The notes below the pieces were generated by a model, which made no database searches, had not been told where the DNA came from, and was given only the letters and a program-made list of their open reading frames with translations. The position numbers and the translations under genes were made by a program. From assembly GCA_016722445.1 (NCBI GenBank), contig JADKIZ010000001.1:124001-188000 (forward strand): a stretch of DNA of 64,000 bases, given 5' to 3'. Of this stretch, positions 9,255 to 17,919 are shown one piece after another. The stretch comes from Flavobacteriales bacterium (GTDB lineage: Bacteria > Bacteroidota > Bacteroidia > Flavobacteriales_D > Sanyastnellaceae). Numbering within the stretch: position 1 is the stretch's first letter; each line of letters starts with the position of its first letter.

Positions 9255-9772
9255 TGTAAAATTTTTATTCCTGGAGTAATTTTTTTGTTTTCCATTGCGG
9301 TTTTACTCAATTCAAACCTGATGGAACCATCTACATTTCTGAAATTGATATCAGCACCCTGAGCCAGGGCACCATCCCAATTGGTCACAATCAAAGTGCT
9401 TTTGTCTTTGAATTCCTTGACAATTTTAGGAAGATCGGCTTTTCGACTTTTGTCCACATAGATGATGTGATAGTAAGCAGAAGAGTTGGGGGCTTCTTTA
9501 AGAAAGATGACATCCAAGGATTGGCTTCCGATGGGTTTTGTGCCATAACGAGAAGACATGATATCGAACACGTCCATATTGCCAAGGATGGCTACATAGA
9601 ATTTTCCCTTTTTGGTATCGAGAGGCCAATTGTTGTTGTTGGCGAACTGATAAAGATAATTGGCCCGGATCATAGCCACGGTGTTATCCTCGGGGATAAC
9701 CTGAGAACGCAACACTCCCGAACTTAAGCTGAGGAGGAATAATAATATGAAACAGTTTAAGGGTTTTGGCAT
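9239..9772 (-). CDS. YfiR/HmsC-like protein (DUF4154)
   Basis: 177 aa from ATG 9772 (a GTG two codons earlier is also open). A signal peptide is followed by a DUF4154 domain: MIRANYLYQFANNNNWP near residue 35, FYVAILGN near 58, YHIIYVDKS near 102, and DGSIRFELS with GIKILQWAIQ at the end. YfiR of Pseudomonas is a periplasmic repressor of the HAMP-GGDEF enzyme YfiN; HmsC is related. Here no GGDEF gene is present and the candidate target is the HAMP-SpoIIE phosphatase at the end of the same gene run. Family assignment is good; partnership is inference. Confidence 0.82.
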   Translation of the reverse strand: MPKPLNCFILLFLLSLSSGVLRSQVIPEDNTVAMIRANYLYQFANNNNWPLDTKKGKFYVAILGNMDVFDIMSSRYGTKPIGSQSLDVIFLKEAPNSSAYYHIIYVDKSRKADLPKIVKEFKDKSTLIVTNWDGALAQGADINFRNVDGSIRFELSKTAMENKKITPGIKILQWAIQ

Positions 9773-9800
9773 AGCCACTAAGGCACAAGTCGCCTTGTAC

Positions 9801-9832
9801 CAAAACTACCCTTGCAAGGTTTCGGCCAGAAA
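9801..9832 (-). promoter_or_regulatory. Candidate promoter of the YfiR-TPR-phosphatase run
   Basis: On the minus strand an exact TAnnTTTG box (TAGTTTTG, plus-strand 9801-9808) is preceded after 20 nt by TTTC (9829-9832), one mismatch from the TTTG -33 element. It is about 29 bp upstream of the YfiR-like ATG. No start-site data. Confidence 0.5.
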
Positions 9833-9879
9833 AGAATATTGGGGGTTTCTAAACGAACAAGTGTTAACAGAATCAGGCC

Positions 9880-10398
9880 TTATTTCTTGCCATTTTCCGC
9901 TTCAGCCGGACCTTTCATGGTAGAAATATCCCGGTCGAAAAAGTACAATGCACCTTTATCGTTTCCGATGAGTTTCAATTTATCGAGGATATTCCGAGCG
10001 AGAGTCTCCTCCTCGATCTGCTCGCTCACATACCACTGCATGAAATTGTGGGTGGTGTAATCCTTTTCGCGCAGACAAATCTCCACTACACCATTGATTT
10101 CCGTGGTCACTTTTGTTTCATGAGCAAGCAAAAGTGTGAAGATGGCATGAAGTGATTTATAGTCCTTAGCAGGTTGAGCGAGGCTCGGAATGATGGCCTG
10201 TCCGCCTCTGTCGTTCACAAATTTGATCAACTTGAGCATATGCATTCTTTCCTCATCGCTGTGTGCGTATAGGAATTTGCTGGCACCAGGAAATCCATTG
10301 ATTTCAGACCAAGAAGCCATGGCCAGATAGGCCTGACTGCTTTCGGCTTCTACTTTGATCTGATCGTTCAGTGCTTTTTCAACCTTTTTATTGAGCAT
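9880..10398 (-). CDS. ftnA: Ferritin (FtnA type), iron storage
   Basis: 172 aa from ATG 10398, preferred to a TTG six codons upstream because the protein then begins MLNKKVEKALNDQ as in other bacterial ferritins. All iron-site residues occur at E. coli FtnA numbering: E17, Y24, E50, H53, E94, Q127, E130. Bacterial ferritins oxidise Fe(II) and store it in a 24-subunit shell in the cytoplasm. Starts 20 bp after the oxidoreductase gene, same strand. Confidence 0.95.
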   Translation of the reverse strand: MLNKKVEKALNDQIKVEAESSQAYLAMASWSEINGFPGASKFLYAHSDEERMHMLKLIKFVNDRGGQAIIPSLAQPAKDYKSLHAIFTLLLAHETKVTTEINGVVEICLREKDYTTHNFMQWYVSEQIEEETLARNILDKLKLIGNDKGALYFFDRDISTMKGPAEAENGKK

Positions 10399-10418
10399 GG
10401 AGAAATATTTTGACAAAT

Positions 10419-11522
10419 TTAGTGGTCTTCCCGAAAACTACTCACCAGAGAAGCATGAGATTGCACAGTTCTGTTCCAGTATCTGTTCACATTCACATCC
10501 GGCATGAGTTCAGCATTTCCTGATAACACTTCAGCAAAGTGATTTGCGAAATAAGGGATGAGTAGAACACCCTTCGAACCGAAACCATTAAAAATCCACA
10601 TTCCGGGGTGTTCAGGGTGTTCACCGACCAATGGCTTACGGTCTGGGGTTGTAGGCCTGGATCCCGCTTTGTGATCCACCAGTGAAACATCCCCATGGTA
10701 GATTTCACGAAGTCCAGAAATCATTTCAATGGCAGTTTCCGTTTGAGGATTTGGATCAGGTTCATTGAGTTTATAAGTGGCTCCGAATCGAAATCTGTTC
10801 TCACCAATTGGCACGATAAAATTGCCAAAATTCACCATCCGGTTGATCGACAATTCTGGTATATCTACGGTAAGTACTTCGCCCTTATTTGGTATTACCG
10901 GAGCCCAATTAAAAAGTCCACTATTCACAGCCCGCCAACCCGTGCAAAAGATGGTCAAGTCAGATTCACGATGATTTTGTTGCAGTTCCTGCATTTCATC
11001 GATAGAACGCAATTGGTAAATACCAAGGTCCAAGAAATGATCACGTAGACCATTTAGAAATTTAGGAATATCCAACCAACCAGCACCTGTAACGACGCCA
11101 TGTCCAAAAGGCTGATCAAATTCCTTCGCAAAAGTCTCATCGCGCAAGTCTGAGAGGTAAGCGCTCAACTCAGGGTGAACACTTTTTTCTTCCCAATCAT
11201 TTGCTGCAAGATTGTTTTGAAACAATCGCACAAGTTCAACCGGATGATAAAACGCAATTCCCAGTTTATTTTCGAGTCGACGATAAGTCTGATCAGCCGC
11301 AATGAGCAATTGGGAGGCCATCCACGATTCACTTAGTTTTTTAAAAGTGACAGGATTCCACATCCCAGCAGCGACCATGCTCGATGAAGAAAGATGACCA
11401 TCGTCGTAGATGTTCACGTCAAAACCACGTTGAAGCAATTCCATGGCGAGCATACTGCCTGCCAAACCCTGCCCAACAATATTTACTTTTCGGGACAACG
11501 AAAGATTATTTGATGACTCCAA
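10419..11522 (-). CDS. FAD-dependent oxidoreductase (DAO family)
   Basis: 367 aa. An N-terminal dinucleotide-binding motif VNIVGQGLAGSMLAMEL near residue 13, a central substrate half, and a C-terminal FAD-contact segment FNGFGSKGVLLIP near 317 define a DAO fold (glycine/D-amino-acid oxidase-like). The substrate cannot be read from sequence; an amino acid or amine is likely. The only sensible start is TTG 11522, 17 nt inside the end of kbl, so it is probably translated from the kbl transcript. Confidence 0.8.
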   Translation of the reverse strand: MESSNNLSLSRKVNIVGQGLAGSMLAMELLQRGFDVNIYDDGHLSSSSMVAAGMWNPVTFKKLSESWMASQLLIAADQTYRRLENKLGIAFYHPVELVRLFQNNLAANDWEEKSVHPELSAYLSDLRDETFAKEFDQPFGHGVVTGAGWLDIPKFLNGLRDHFLDLGIYQLRSIDEMQELQQNHRESDLTIFCTGWRAVNSGLFNWAPVIPNKGEVLTVDIPELSINRMVNFGNFIVPIGENRFRFGATYKLNEPDPNPQTETAIEMISGLREIYHGDVSLVDHKAGSRPTTPDRKPLVGEHPEHPGMWIFNGFGSKGVLLIPYFANHFAEVLSGNAELMPDVNVNRYWNRTVQSHASLVSSFREDH

Positions 11523-12702
11523 GTTCTAATCCAACTTTGGTGAAAGCTGCGATTGCCCGATCAATGTGTTCAGGTTCGTGTGCAGCAGACAATTGAACAC
11601 GGATTCTTGCCAAATCTTTTGGAACCACAGGATAGAAAAATCCGATGACATAAATTCCTTCCTGAAGGAGTTTGTCTGCGAAAACCTGTGAAAGTTTTGC
11701 ATCGTATAACATCACTGGAACAATAGCGGATTCGCCATCGCGGATATCGAAACCAGCAGCCTTAATTCCTGCCTTAAATCGTAGGATATTCTGTTCAAGT
11801 TTATCACGTAATTCAGTGGTGCGATTCAACATTTCAAAAACTGCCAAACTTGCACCCACGATGCTTGGTGCCAAAGAGTTTGAAAACAAATATGGACGTG
11901 ATCTCTGACGAAGAAGATCCACAACTTCTTTTCTACCGGAAGTAAAACCACCCATTGCACCACCGAGCGCTTTACCAAGAGTGCCTGTGATGATATCTAC
12001 GCGACCAAGAACATTTTTCAATTCAATGGTGCCGCGTCCTGTTTTGCCAATGAATCCGGTAGCATGACATTCGTCTACCATGACCATAGCATCATAGCGA
12101 TCCGCTAGATCGCAAATTTTATCCAACTGAGCAACATAACCATCCATGGAGAACACACCATCTGTCACAATCAATCTGAATCTGGTACCAGCTTCCACTG
12201 CAGATTTGAGTTGAATTTCCAGATCATCCATGTTGTTGTTTTTGTAGCGGAAGCGTTGTGCTTTACACAGTCTCACGCCATCGATGATAGATGCGTGGTT
12301 GAGTTCATCACTGATGATGGCATCCTGCTCACCAAGCAAAGGTTCGAACACTCCGCCGTTGGCATCAAATGCAGCAGCATAAAGGATGGTATCTTCAGTG
12401 TGCAGGAATTCTGAAATTTTCTCTTCAAGTTCCTTGTGTATGTCTTGTGTACCGCAGATAAAACGCACACTACTCATACCAAAACCATGTGAATCGATGG
12501 CCTTCTTTGCTGCTTCCAACACTACAGGATGTGATGACAATCCCAAATAATTGTTTGCGCAAAAATTCAGCACTTCTTTGCCATCAGTAGTTTTGATGAC
12601 GGCACCTTGAGGCGTAGTGATAATTCTCTCGCGCTTAAAAAGTCCTGCGTCCTGAATAGATTGTAATTCTTTTTGCAGATGTTGCTGAAAGCCTTTGTAC
12701 AT
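11506..12702 (-). CDS. kbl: Glycine C-acetyltransferase (2-amino-3-ketobutyrate CoA ligase)
   Basis: 398 aa, a PLP enzyme of the alpha-oxoamine synthase family. It cleaves 2-amino-3-oxobutyrate with CoA to glycine and acetyl-CoA in threonine breakdown. Motifs: FCANNYLGLSSHP near residue 47, GFGMSSVRFICGTQ near 73, VDECHATGFIGKTGRGT near 209, and the PLP lysine in TGTLGKALGGAMGG near 243. Length is normal. Related enzymes (BioF, serine palmitoyltransferase) look similar, but overall match to Kbl is best. No threonine dehydrogenase gene is adjacent. Confidence 0.9.
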   Translation of the reverse strand: MYKGFQQHLQKELQSIQDAGLFKRERIITTPQGAVIKTTDGKEVLNFCANNYLGLSSHPVVLEAAKKAIDSHGFGMSSVRFICGTQDIHKELEEKISEFLHTEDTILYAAAFDANGGVFEPLLGEQDAIISDELNHASIIDGVRLCKAQRFRYKNNNMDDLEIQLKSAVEAGTRFRLIVTDGVFSMDGYVAQLDKICDLADRYDAMVMVDECHATGFIGKTGRGTIELKNVLGRVDIITGTLGKALGGAMGGFTSGRKEVVDLLRQRSRPYLFSNSLAPSIVGASLAVFEMLNRTTELRDKLEQNILRFKAGIKAAGFDIRDGESAIVPVMLYDAKLSQVFADKLLQEGIYVIGFFYPVVPKDLARIRVQLSAAHEPEHIDRAIAAFTKVGLELGVIK

Positions 12703-12767
12703 AGTAAAATATTTTGGTCGAAAATTACGACTATCGCATTGAACTCATACAGACATAACTCATCACA

Positions 12768-13619
12768 TCAATACGATTCGTCGACAGCAGGAGAGATTTC
12801 CTTCTTTCTTTTTCGAATTGCTCTTTCCCTGGTCCGTTCCGAATTTTTAACCACGGTTGGATCGGGCATGATATAGTAGGTGACGCCCGCACCAAGACTC
12901 AGATAACTCACAATACCACTTTTCCATTGTGTATTGGACGTTGCACTCGTGAAGACGTCAGTGGTATTATAATCCAAGCCTACTACTGATTTATATCGCA
13001 CGAAATCCACACTCAGGTAAAGAAGACATCTGTCCGATTTGATGTCGAACCAATAACCTGTTTTCAAACCGGGTTTAAGAGCGAGGTCTATTCCAGAGAA
13101 TTCGTGATTGCTGATTTCCGTCTTCTTCCAATAGTTTGTTCCCCTTTCCTTCAGCATATAAGTATTTTGAAAATACAAATTGGTGTTAGCTAATCCGAGG
13201 CCGATTTGCGGAGTTAGAATCCAATGTCCCAATTCGATATCGTTGGCAACCTGAACCGCATAGAATCTGGATTGATAGTATTGATTTTTTCCAGCTTCGC
13301 GGGTAACATAATATCCAGCAGTATCCAAAGTAGAAAGCAAGTAATCTGCGAACGCAGTATCACTTAGATTTTCAGAAACAACATTAAAATAAATACCAGC
13401 TTTCCAACCAGATCCAAATCCAACATGAGCATCTAAAGCGAAGTAAGAACCATCTTTAGCAAATTCGAGCACATTGACCGAAGAAGAATTGTACTTATGC
13501 TCTTGCATAGGTGTTATGAGACCAAAACTCATTCCTCCATCAGCCCTCATCTTATTGCTTTGGGCGAATGAGATGTTTGACCATGTCACAATGAACATCA
13601 ACCAACAAATCTTCTTCAT
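12768..13619 (-). CDS. Predicted outer-membrane beta-barrel protein
   Basis: 283 aa. The signal peptide ends near WSNISFAQ (residue 20). The rest has alternating aromatic/hydrophobic strands and many glycines (FGSGWKAGIYFNV, LTPQIGLGLANTNLYF, SYLSLGAGVTYYI), typical of a small barrel. The C-terminal ~35 residues are very basic and then acidic (RTRERAIRKRKKE), unusual for a strand end. The start overlaps the stop of the upstream lipoprotein gene by 4 nt, so the two are probably co-translated. No known family recognised. Confidence 0.6.
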   Translation of the reverse strand: MKKICWLMFIVTWSNISFAQSNKMRADGGMSFGLITPMQEHKYNSSSVNVLEFAKDGSYFALDAHVGFGSGWKAGIYFNVVSENLSDTAFADYLLSTLDTAGYYVTREAGKNQYYQSRFYAVQVANDIELGHWILTPQIGLGLANTNLYFQNTYMLKERGTNYWKKTEISNHEFSGIDLALKPGLKTGYWFDIKSDRCLLYLSVDFVRYKSVVGLDYNTTDVFTSATSNTQWKSGIVSYLSLGAGVTYYIMPDPTVVKNSERTRERAIRKRKKEISPAVDESY

Positions 13620-14215
13620 GGAACAAGTTCGATGTATAATGTAGTATCAGATAAAATTCTACCACTTGTCATATGAGCTTCGATGATAAACTGATGCCAT
13701 CTGGTTGAATCGGGTTCTGAGAAAAGCAGATAATTCACCGTCATGGGTTGTCCCCAAAAAGGAAAGTCTGTCATTCGATCATTTTTACCATCCCTGAAAT
13801 CGTCCACAAATAATGGAACAAGGTTAGCGCCTGCAGGATATTCATCATTGAAATCTGCAACACTCCGAATATTTACAAAGTCCAGAGTATCTGGTGATGA
13901 AAATTCTGGACTAGGGCATTTCATGGCCTGAGCATTTGTGATTAACCATCCGCCGAGATTATTTCGAGAGGCTATACAAGGACCTTCGTGTGTGATTTCA
14001 CCATCAAACGTAAGTTCAATTTTAAATCCAGCTGCAGACAGTGAACTGCTGTCCTGGGTAATTTCGACAGGAAATTGTCCTGTATTATCGAACATATCAG
14101 CGGTTATGGAATTGAGTTTAGATTCAATACATCCGCCTTCATCGCAGCAACTTACCAGACATACCATGACATGGAATGAAATGATCAATGCTAAACCTCG
14201 CAAGTAAATATTCAT
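13616..14215 (-). CDS. Predicted lipoprotein, unknown function
   Basis: 199 aa. Lipoprotein signal peptide with lipobox LVSC (cysteine at residue 23, followed by a second cysteine), so it is probably membrane-anchored. A few further cysteines (C29, one near 79, one near 99) may form disulfides. The body is predicted beta-rich, without a recognised catalytic motif. It overlaps the downstream barrel gene by 4 nt. A resemblance to small DUF5034-type Bacteroidota lipoproteins is possible but not established. Confidence 0.6.
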   Translation of the reverse strand: MNIYLRGLALIISFHVMVCLVSCCDEGGCIESKLNSITADMFDNTGQFPVEITQDSSSLSAAGFKIELTFDGEITHEGPCIASRNNLGGWLITNAQAMKCPSPEFSSPDTLDFVNIRSVADFNDEYPAGANLVPLFVDDFRDGKNDRMTDFPFWGQPMTVNYLLFSEPDSTRWHQFIIEAHMTSGRILSDTTLYIELVP

Positions 14216-14284
14216 AGCCGGAATAAAACGTATGCTTGAGGCGAAGATAAGAACAGCAGTAGAAAATGCCTGAGAATATTCGAC

Positions 14285-15006
14285 TTAGGTGTCTTTTGAT
14301 AAATGATTTTCGCACGCGATTTTTGCGGCTTTCTGCTCGGCAGTCTTTTTTGAATTACCCTCTCCGGTTCCTGATTCCGCGCCATCGATCAAGAGCATCA
14401 CGCGATAGAAACTGGTACCACCTTCGTTTTTATGAGCGAGTACACGAAACTCAATGGTACGTTTATGTTTTTGGCTCCACTCATGCAATTTGCTTTTGTA
14501 ATCGAGGTCATCATGAACCTTGGTGTCGAGGCCATGTTGTTTGAGCAAGCGAAGAACAATATCTCTGGTCACATTATAGCCGCGGTCCAGATAAACGGCA
14601 CCAATCATGGCTTCAAGTGCATTCCCCACGATAGAGTCATGCATTTCCTGACGACCAAGATTGAGATGAAGTAATTCGTGAATTTTGAGGGTATACCCCA
14701 CCATGTTCAGGTTTTCGCGACGAACCACCTTACTTTTCATTTGGTGAGTTCGCCTTCCGGCAACATGGGATATTTGTTGTAGAGATAGTGAGCTACAATA
14801 GCGTCCAGAACAGCATCGCCCAGAAACTCCAGACGTTCATTGCTGTTTTTTAGTCCGGGTTTGATGCGGGTAGCAGCTGAGCTATGGCGTAATGCCTGCT
14901 CATATACGGCAGTATCTTTGGGTGCATAGCCAAATGCAGTCTTGATAAAAGACTGGATTTCCTGGTTGACCTTTTTCTTTTTGAAAAAAGAAAACTTCCA
15001 GATCAT
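14285..15006 (-). CDS. rnc: Ribonuclease III (frame broken once)
   Basis: RNase III cuts double-stranded RNA in rRNA and mRNA processing. The first 89 residues (from 15006) carry the catalytic motif NERLEFLGDAVLD and end at ELTK. The rest, in another frame from ATG 14740, begins MKSKVVRREN and contains HDSIVGNALEAMIGAVYLD plus the C-terminal dsRNA-binding domain (GESGTGEGNSKKTAEQKAA). In intact RNase III, ELTK-M-[RK]-SK is continuous; one extra A in the AAA at 14740-14742 (complement) restores it. The start overlaps the fabF stop by 4 nt. Either a sequence error or two overlapping ORFs; the first is far more likely. Confidence 0.88.
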
Positions 15007-16253
15007 TCTAATTTTCTGAAAATCGCAGATGTGTTGTGGCCGCCAAAACCGAAGGTATTCGTCATGGCCGCGTTGACAGTTCGAGTCTGAGCTTTATTGA
15101 AAGTAAAGTTCAGATTCGGGTCAAGTTCAGGATCTGGAGTAGAGAAATTGATAGTGGGGGGAACAATTCCATGCCTGATAGCCATGATAGTGGCTATGGC
15201 CTCGATAGCACCAGCGGCACCAAGAAGGTGACCGGTCATAGATTTTGTGCTCGAAATATTGAGTTTGTAGGCGAATTCACCAAAAACATCTTGAATAGCG
15301 CGTGCTTCCTGAACATCGCCAAGCGGTGTAGAAGTCCCGTGCACATTGACATAATCGATATCTTCAGCCTTCATACCAGCATCTTCGAGGGCATTTCTCA
15401 TGACGAGTTTAGCGCCCAGGCCTTCAGGATGAGGGGCGGTGATGTGGTATGCATCAGCACTTAGACCACCACCCATTACTTCGCAATAAATTTTGGCACC
15501 TCTTGCTTTAGCATGCTCATACTCTTCAAGAATGAGACATCCAGCGCCTTCACCAAGAACAAAACCATCTCTGGTTTGATCAAATGGTCGAGAAGCAGTC
15601 GCATAACTCTCATTATTTTCGGACAACGCCTTACAAGCATTAAAACCACCGACACCAGCTTCCGTAACGGCTGCTTCCGAACCACCAGTAACGATGATAT
15701 CAGATTTGCCCAGCCGAATCAGGTTAAAAGCGTCAATCATCGCATTATTTGATGAAGCGCAAGCCGATGTAGTGGTGTAGTTCGGGCCACGAAATCCGTA
15801 ATTGATTGAAATATGGCCCGAGGCGATATCTGCAATCATTTTTGGAATAAAGAAAGGGTTGAATCTTGGTGTACCATCACCGCGACCATATGCTACGCAC
15901 TCTTCCTGAAAAGTAAGGAGACCACCAATACCAGAACCCCAAATCACCCCGACCCTGTCTTTATTGACAGTATCGAGGTTAAAGCCAGCGTCTTCAATCG
16001 CTTCTTTCGTTACGACGAGAGCGTAATGGGTATAGGGGTCCATACGACGCGCTTCTTTCCTTTCAATGTGATCTTCCACATTGAAATTCTTGAGTTCACA
16101 AGCGAAACGCGTTTTAAACTTAGAGGCATCGAAACGGGTAATTAAGTTGGCGCCGCTTACACCTTGCGTTAAGCCTGCCCAATAATCTTGTAGATTATTG
16201 CCCAGTGGTGTGAGTGCTCCAAGCCCCGTGACAACTACTCTCTTGAGTTGCAT
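15003..16253 (-). CDS. fabF: 3-oxoacyl-ACP synthase II
   Basis: 416 aa. Condenses acyl-ACP with malonyl-ACP in fatty-acid elongation. The Cys-His-His triad is visible: C165 in TTSACASS, H305 in NVHGTSTPLGD, H342 in MTGHLLGAAGA. Other KAS II motifs are GSGIGG near residue 106 and the closing NTFGFGGHN. Lies 28 bp after acpP and overlaps rnc by 4 nt: the classic acpP-fabF-rnc operon. Confidence 0.97.
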   Translation of the reverse strand: MQLKRVVVTGLGALTPLGNNLQDYWAGLTQGVSGANLITRFDASKFKTRFACELKNFNVEDHIERKEARRMDPYTHYALVVTKEAIEDAGFNLDTVNKDRVGVIWGSGIGGLLTFQEECVAYGRGDGTPRFNPFFIPKMIADIASGHISINYGFRGPNYTTTSACASSNNAMIDAFNLIRLGKSDIIVTGGSEAAVTEAGVGGFNACKALSENNESYATASRPFDQTRDGFVLGEGAGCLILEEYEHAKARGAKIYCEVMGGGLSADAYHITAPHPEGLGAKLVMRNALEDAGMKAEDIDYVNVHGTSTPLGDVQEARAIQDVFGEFAYKLNISSTKSMTGHLLGAAGAIEAIATIMAIRHGIVPPTINFSTPDPELDPNLNFTFNKAQTRTVNAAMTNTFGFGGHNTSAIFRKLE

Positions 16254-16281
16254 AGATGGTGGAAATTAAGATGAGGTAAAA

Positions 16282-16518
16282 TTATTTCGAGTTGCTCTCG
16301 ATATAATCGATCGCCTGACCAACGGTGGCGATTTTTTCAGCCTGATCGTCTGGAATAGCGATATTAAATTCTTTTTCGAATTCCATGATGAGTTCGACTG
16401 TGTCCAAAGAGTCCGCACCGAGGTCATTGGTGAAGCTTGCCTCACGGGTTACTTCTGCTTCGTCAACGCCCAGTTTATCAACGATAATGGCGGTCACTTT
16501 CTTTGCTACGTCTGACAT
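16282..16518 (-). CDS. acpP: Acyl carrier protein
   Basis: 78 aa, acidic, four-helix carrier protein. The phosphopantetheine serine is S37 in DLGADSLDTVEL. It carries the growing acyl chain in fatty-acid synthesis. First gene of acpP-fabF-rnc, with a good Bacteroidota promoter 30-60 bp upstream. Confidence 0.97.
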   Translation of the reverse strand: MSDVAKKVTAIIVDKLGVDEAEVTREASFTNDLGADSLDTVELIMEFEKEFNIAIPDDQAEKIATVGQAIDYIESNSK

Positions 16519-16816
16519 TTGATATAAATTTTTATGGGTTTAAAACGGGGCCAAAAGTAAAATTTTTTATCCGGTCACAAAGTTTTTTTTTAAACCGATT
16601 ACACTTAAGAACCCCAACTCCGTATTTCATTGATTACATGACATTTACTCCAAAACATCGAACAAACACCTCGCATTTGTCCTTTCCAAATTGGGGTGTA
16701 ATGCCATCCCTTTCGGAAAAAAACTGAAATTTACATCCATTTCCGATTGAAACTACAGAAATAAATTCGGAATCGCGGGGCAATTGATTTGATTTGCGCT
16801 GCAGAACCACAAGATC
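16519..16816. other. Divergent intergenic region acpP / ThiF-like gene
   Basis: 298 bp without a supported gene, AT-rich, containing start regions of both flanking genes. The acpP-proximal half holds a clear promoter. The right half contains TTGATTTGATTTG about 25-37 bp before the rightward gene, a weak match to a -7 box. Short ORFs here have no coding features. Confidence 0.6.
16552..16581 (-). promoter_or_regulatory. Promoter of acpP-fabF-rnc
   Basis: On the minus strand an exact TAnnTTTG box (TACTTTTG, plus-strand 16552-16559) lies 18 nt downstream of TTTG (16578-16581). The box ends 33 bp before the acpP ATG. This fits the Bacteroidota primary-sigma consensus, with a spacer slightly short of the usual 19-21. 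Confidence 0.6.
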
Positions 16817-17851
16817 ATGCAATCCAACAGGTATCAACGCCCGCTCAAATTACCTCATTTCACAAAAGAAAGTCAGGAAAGACTGATTAATTCTCGGGTA
16901 TTGGTAGTAGGCTGTGGTGGTTTGGGAAATCCAGTGCTTCTTTATTTGGCAGGTGCCGGGATTGGAACCATTGGGCTGGTTGATTCGGATGTTGTTCAGG
17001 AAGAAAATCTTCATCGCCAAATCATATTCAGGGAGCAGGACATTGCCAGAAAAAAAACGGAAGTAGCGGCAGAACAGATTCAAAAATTGAATTCGGGTTG
17101 TCAAGTTATGTCTTGGTCTGAAAGGTTATGTGAATCGAATGTGCATCAGATCTGCGAGAATTTTGACATCATCGTAGACTGTTCCGACAATTTTGAAACC
17201 CGGTTTATTCTCGATGACTATTGCGCACAACAGTCTATTCCATTAGTGTATGGCGCCATTTACAGATACGAGGGACAGATCAGTGTATTCAATTATCATT
17301 CTGGAATCAGGTACCGCGACCTCACAGCTGAAAAACCAGCATCAGGATTGATCCCTGATTGTGAAACAGGAGGAGTGCTCGGGCCATTGACTGGTGTAAT
17401 CGGTAGCATGCAAGCGGCGGAAGTCATCAAAATCATCACAGGGATAGGAGAAGTAAAAGATGGCAAACTGGTGATTTACGATTTGTTACTGCAAGACATG
17501 CTGGAATTCAAGATTAGCAAAAAGAGAGAACATCATCAAGTAGAAAAACAACAAGACAACATGATCAAAGAGATATCACGCGCAGAATATGAGGCACTGA
17601 AAGATTCAGGTGAAGACTTTCAGTTGATTGATGTTCGTGAACCAGACGAATTCGACAGATTCAATCTCGGAGGAGAGCTTATTCCCATGTCAGACATTCC
17701 GATGAACGTCCAACGTATCAGTCGGGATAAAAAGGTGATCGTGCATTGCAAAGCAGGAATGCGAAGTGCCACAGTCATACAATATCTTATGCAAGAACAT
17801 CACTTTGACAACCTGTATAATCTCAAAAACGGTATCATGTCATGGCAATAA
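16817..17851 (+). CDS. ThiF/MoeB-family adenylyltransferase fused to a rhodanese domain
   Basis: 344 aa. Residues 10-240 are an E1-like adenylation domain with the nucleotide-binding GCGGLGNPVLLYLAGAG near residue 34 and conserved C182 in IPDCETGGVLGPL. Residues 255-344 are a rhodanese domain with active-site C311 in VIVHCKAGMRS. Such fusions adenylate and sulfurate the C-terminus of ThiS/MoaD-type carriers for thiamine, molybdopterin or thiolated tRNA synthesis. The CxxC zinc pairs of E. coli MoeB are not seen; RYRDLTAEKP stands where CYRC is expected. No carrier-protein gene is adjacent, so the pathway is unassigned. Confidence 0.85.
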   Translation: MQSNRYQRPLKLPHFTKESQERLINSRVLVVGCGGLGNPVLLYLAGAGIGTIGLVDSDVVQEENLHRQIIFREQDIARKKTEVAAEQIQKLNSGCQVMSWSERLCESNVHQICENFDIIVDCSDNFETRFILDDYCAQQSIPLVYGAIYRYEGQISVFNYHSGIRYRDLTAEKPASGLIPDCETGGVLGPLTGVIGSMQAAEVIKIITGIGEVKDGKLVIYDLLLQDMLEFKISKKREHHQVEKQQDNMIKEISRAEYEALKDSGEDFQLIDVREPDEFDRFNLGGELIPMSDIPMNVQRISRDKKVIVHCKAGMRSATVIQYLMQEHHFDNLYNLKNGIMSWQ

Positions 17852-17888
17852 TCATGATCAACCTCATCTTAATTCTACCCTGTGACAT

Positions 17889-17896
17889 TAGATTTG
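17889..17896 (+). promoter_or_regulatory. Candidate -7 box upstream of the polysaccharide cluster
   Basis: TAGATTTG matches TAnnTTTG exactly, 23 bp before the TTG start of the first cluster gene. No convincing TTTG is present 19-21 nt upstream, so the call is tentative. Confidence 0.4.
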
Positions 17897-17919
17897 CGCA
17901 CTCCTAACGAAACTAACTG

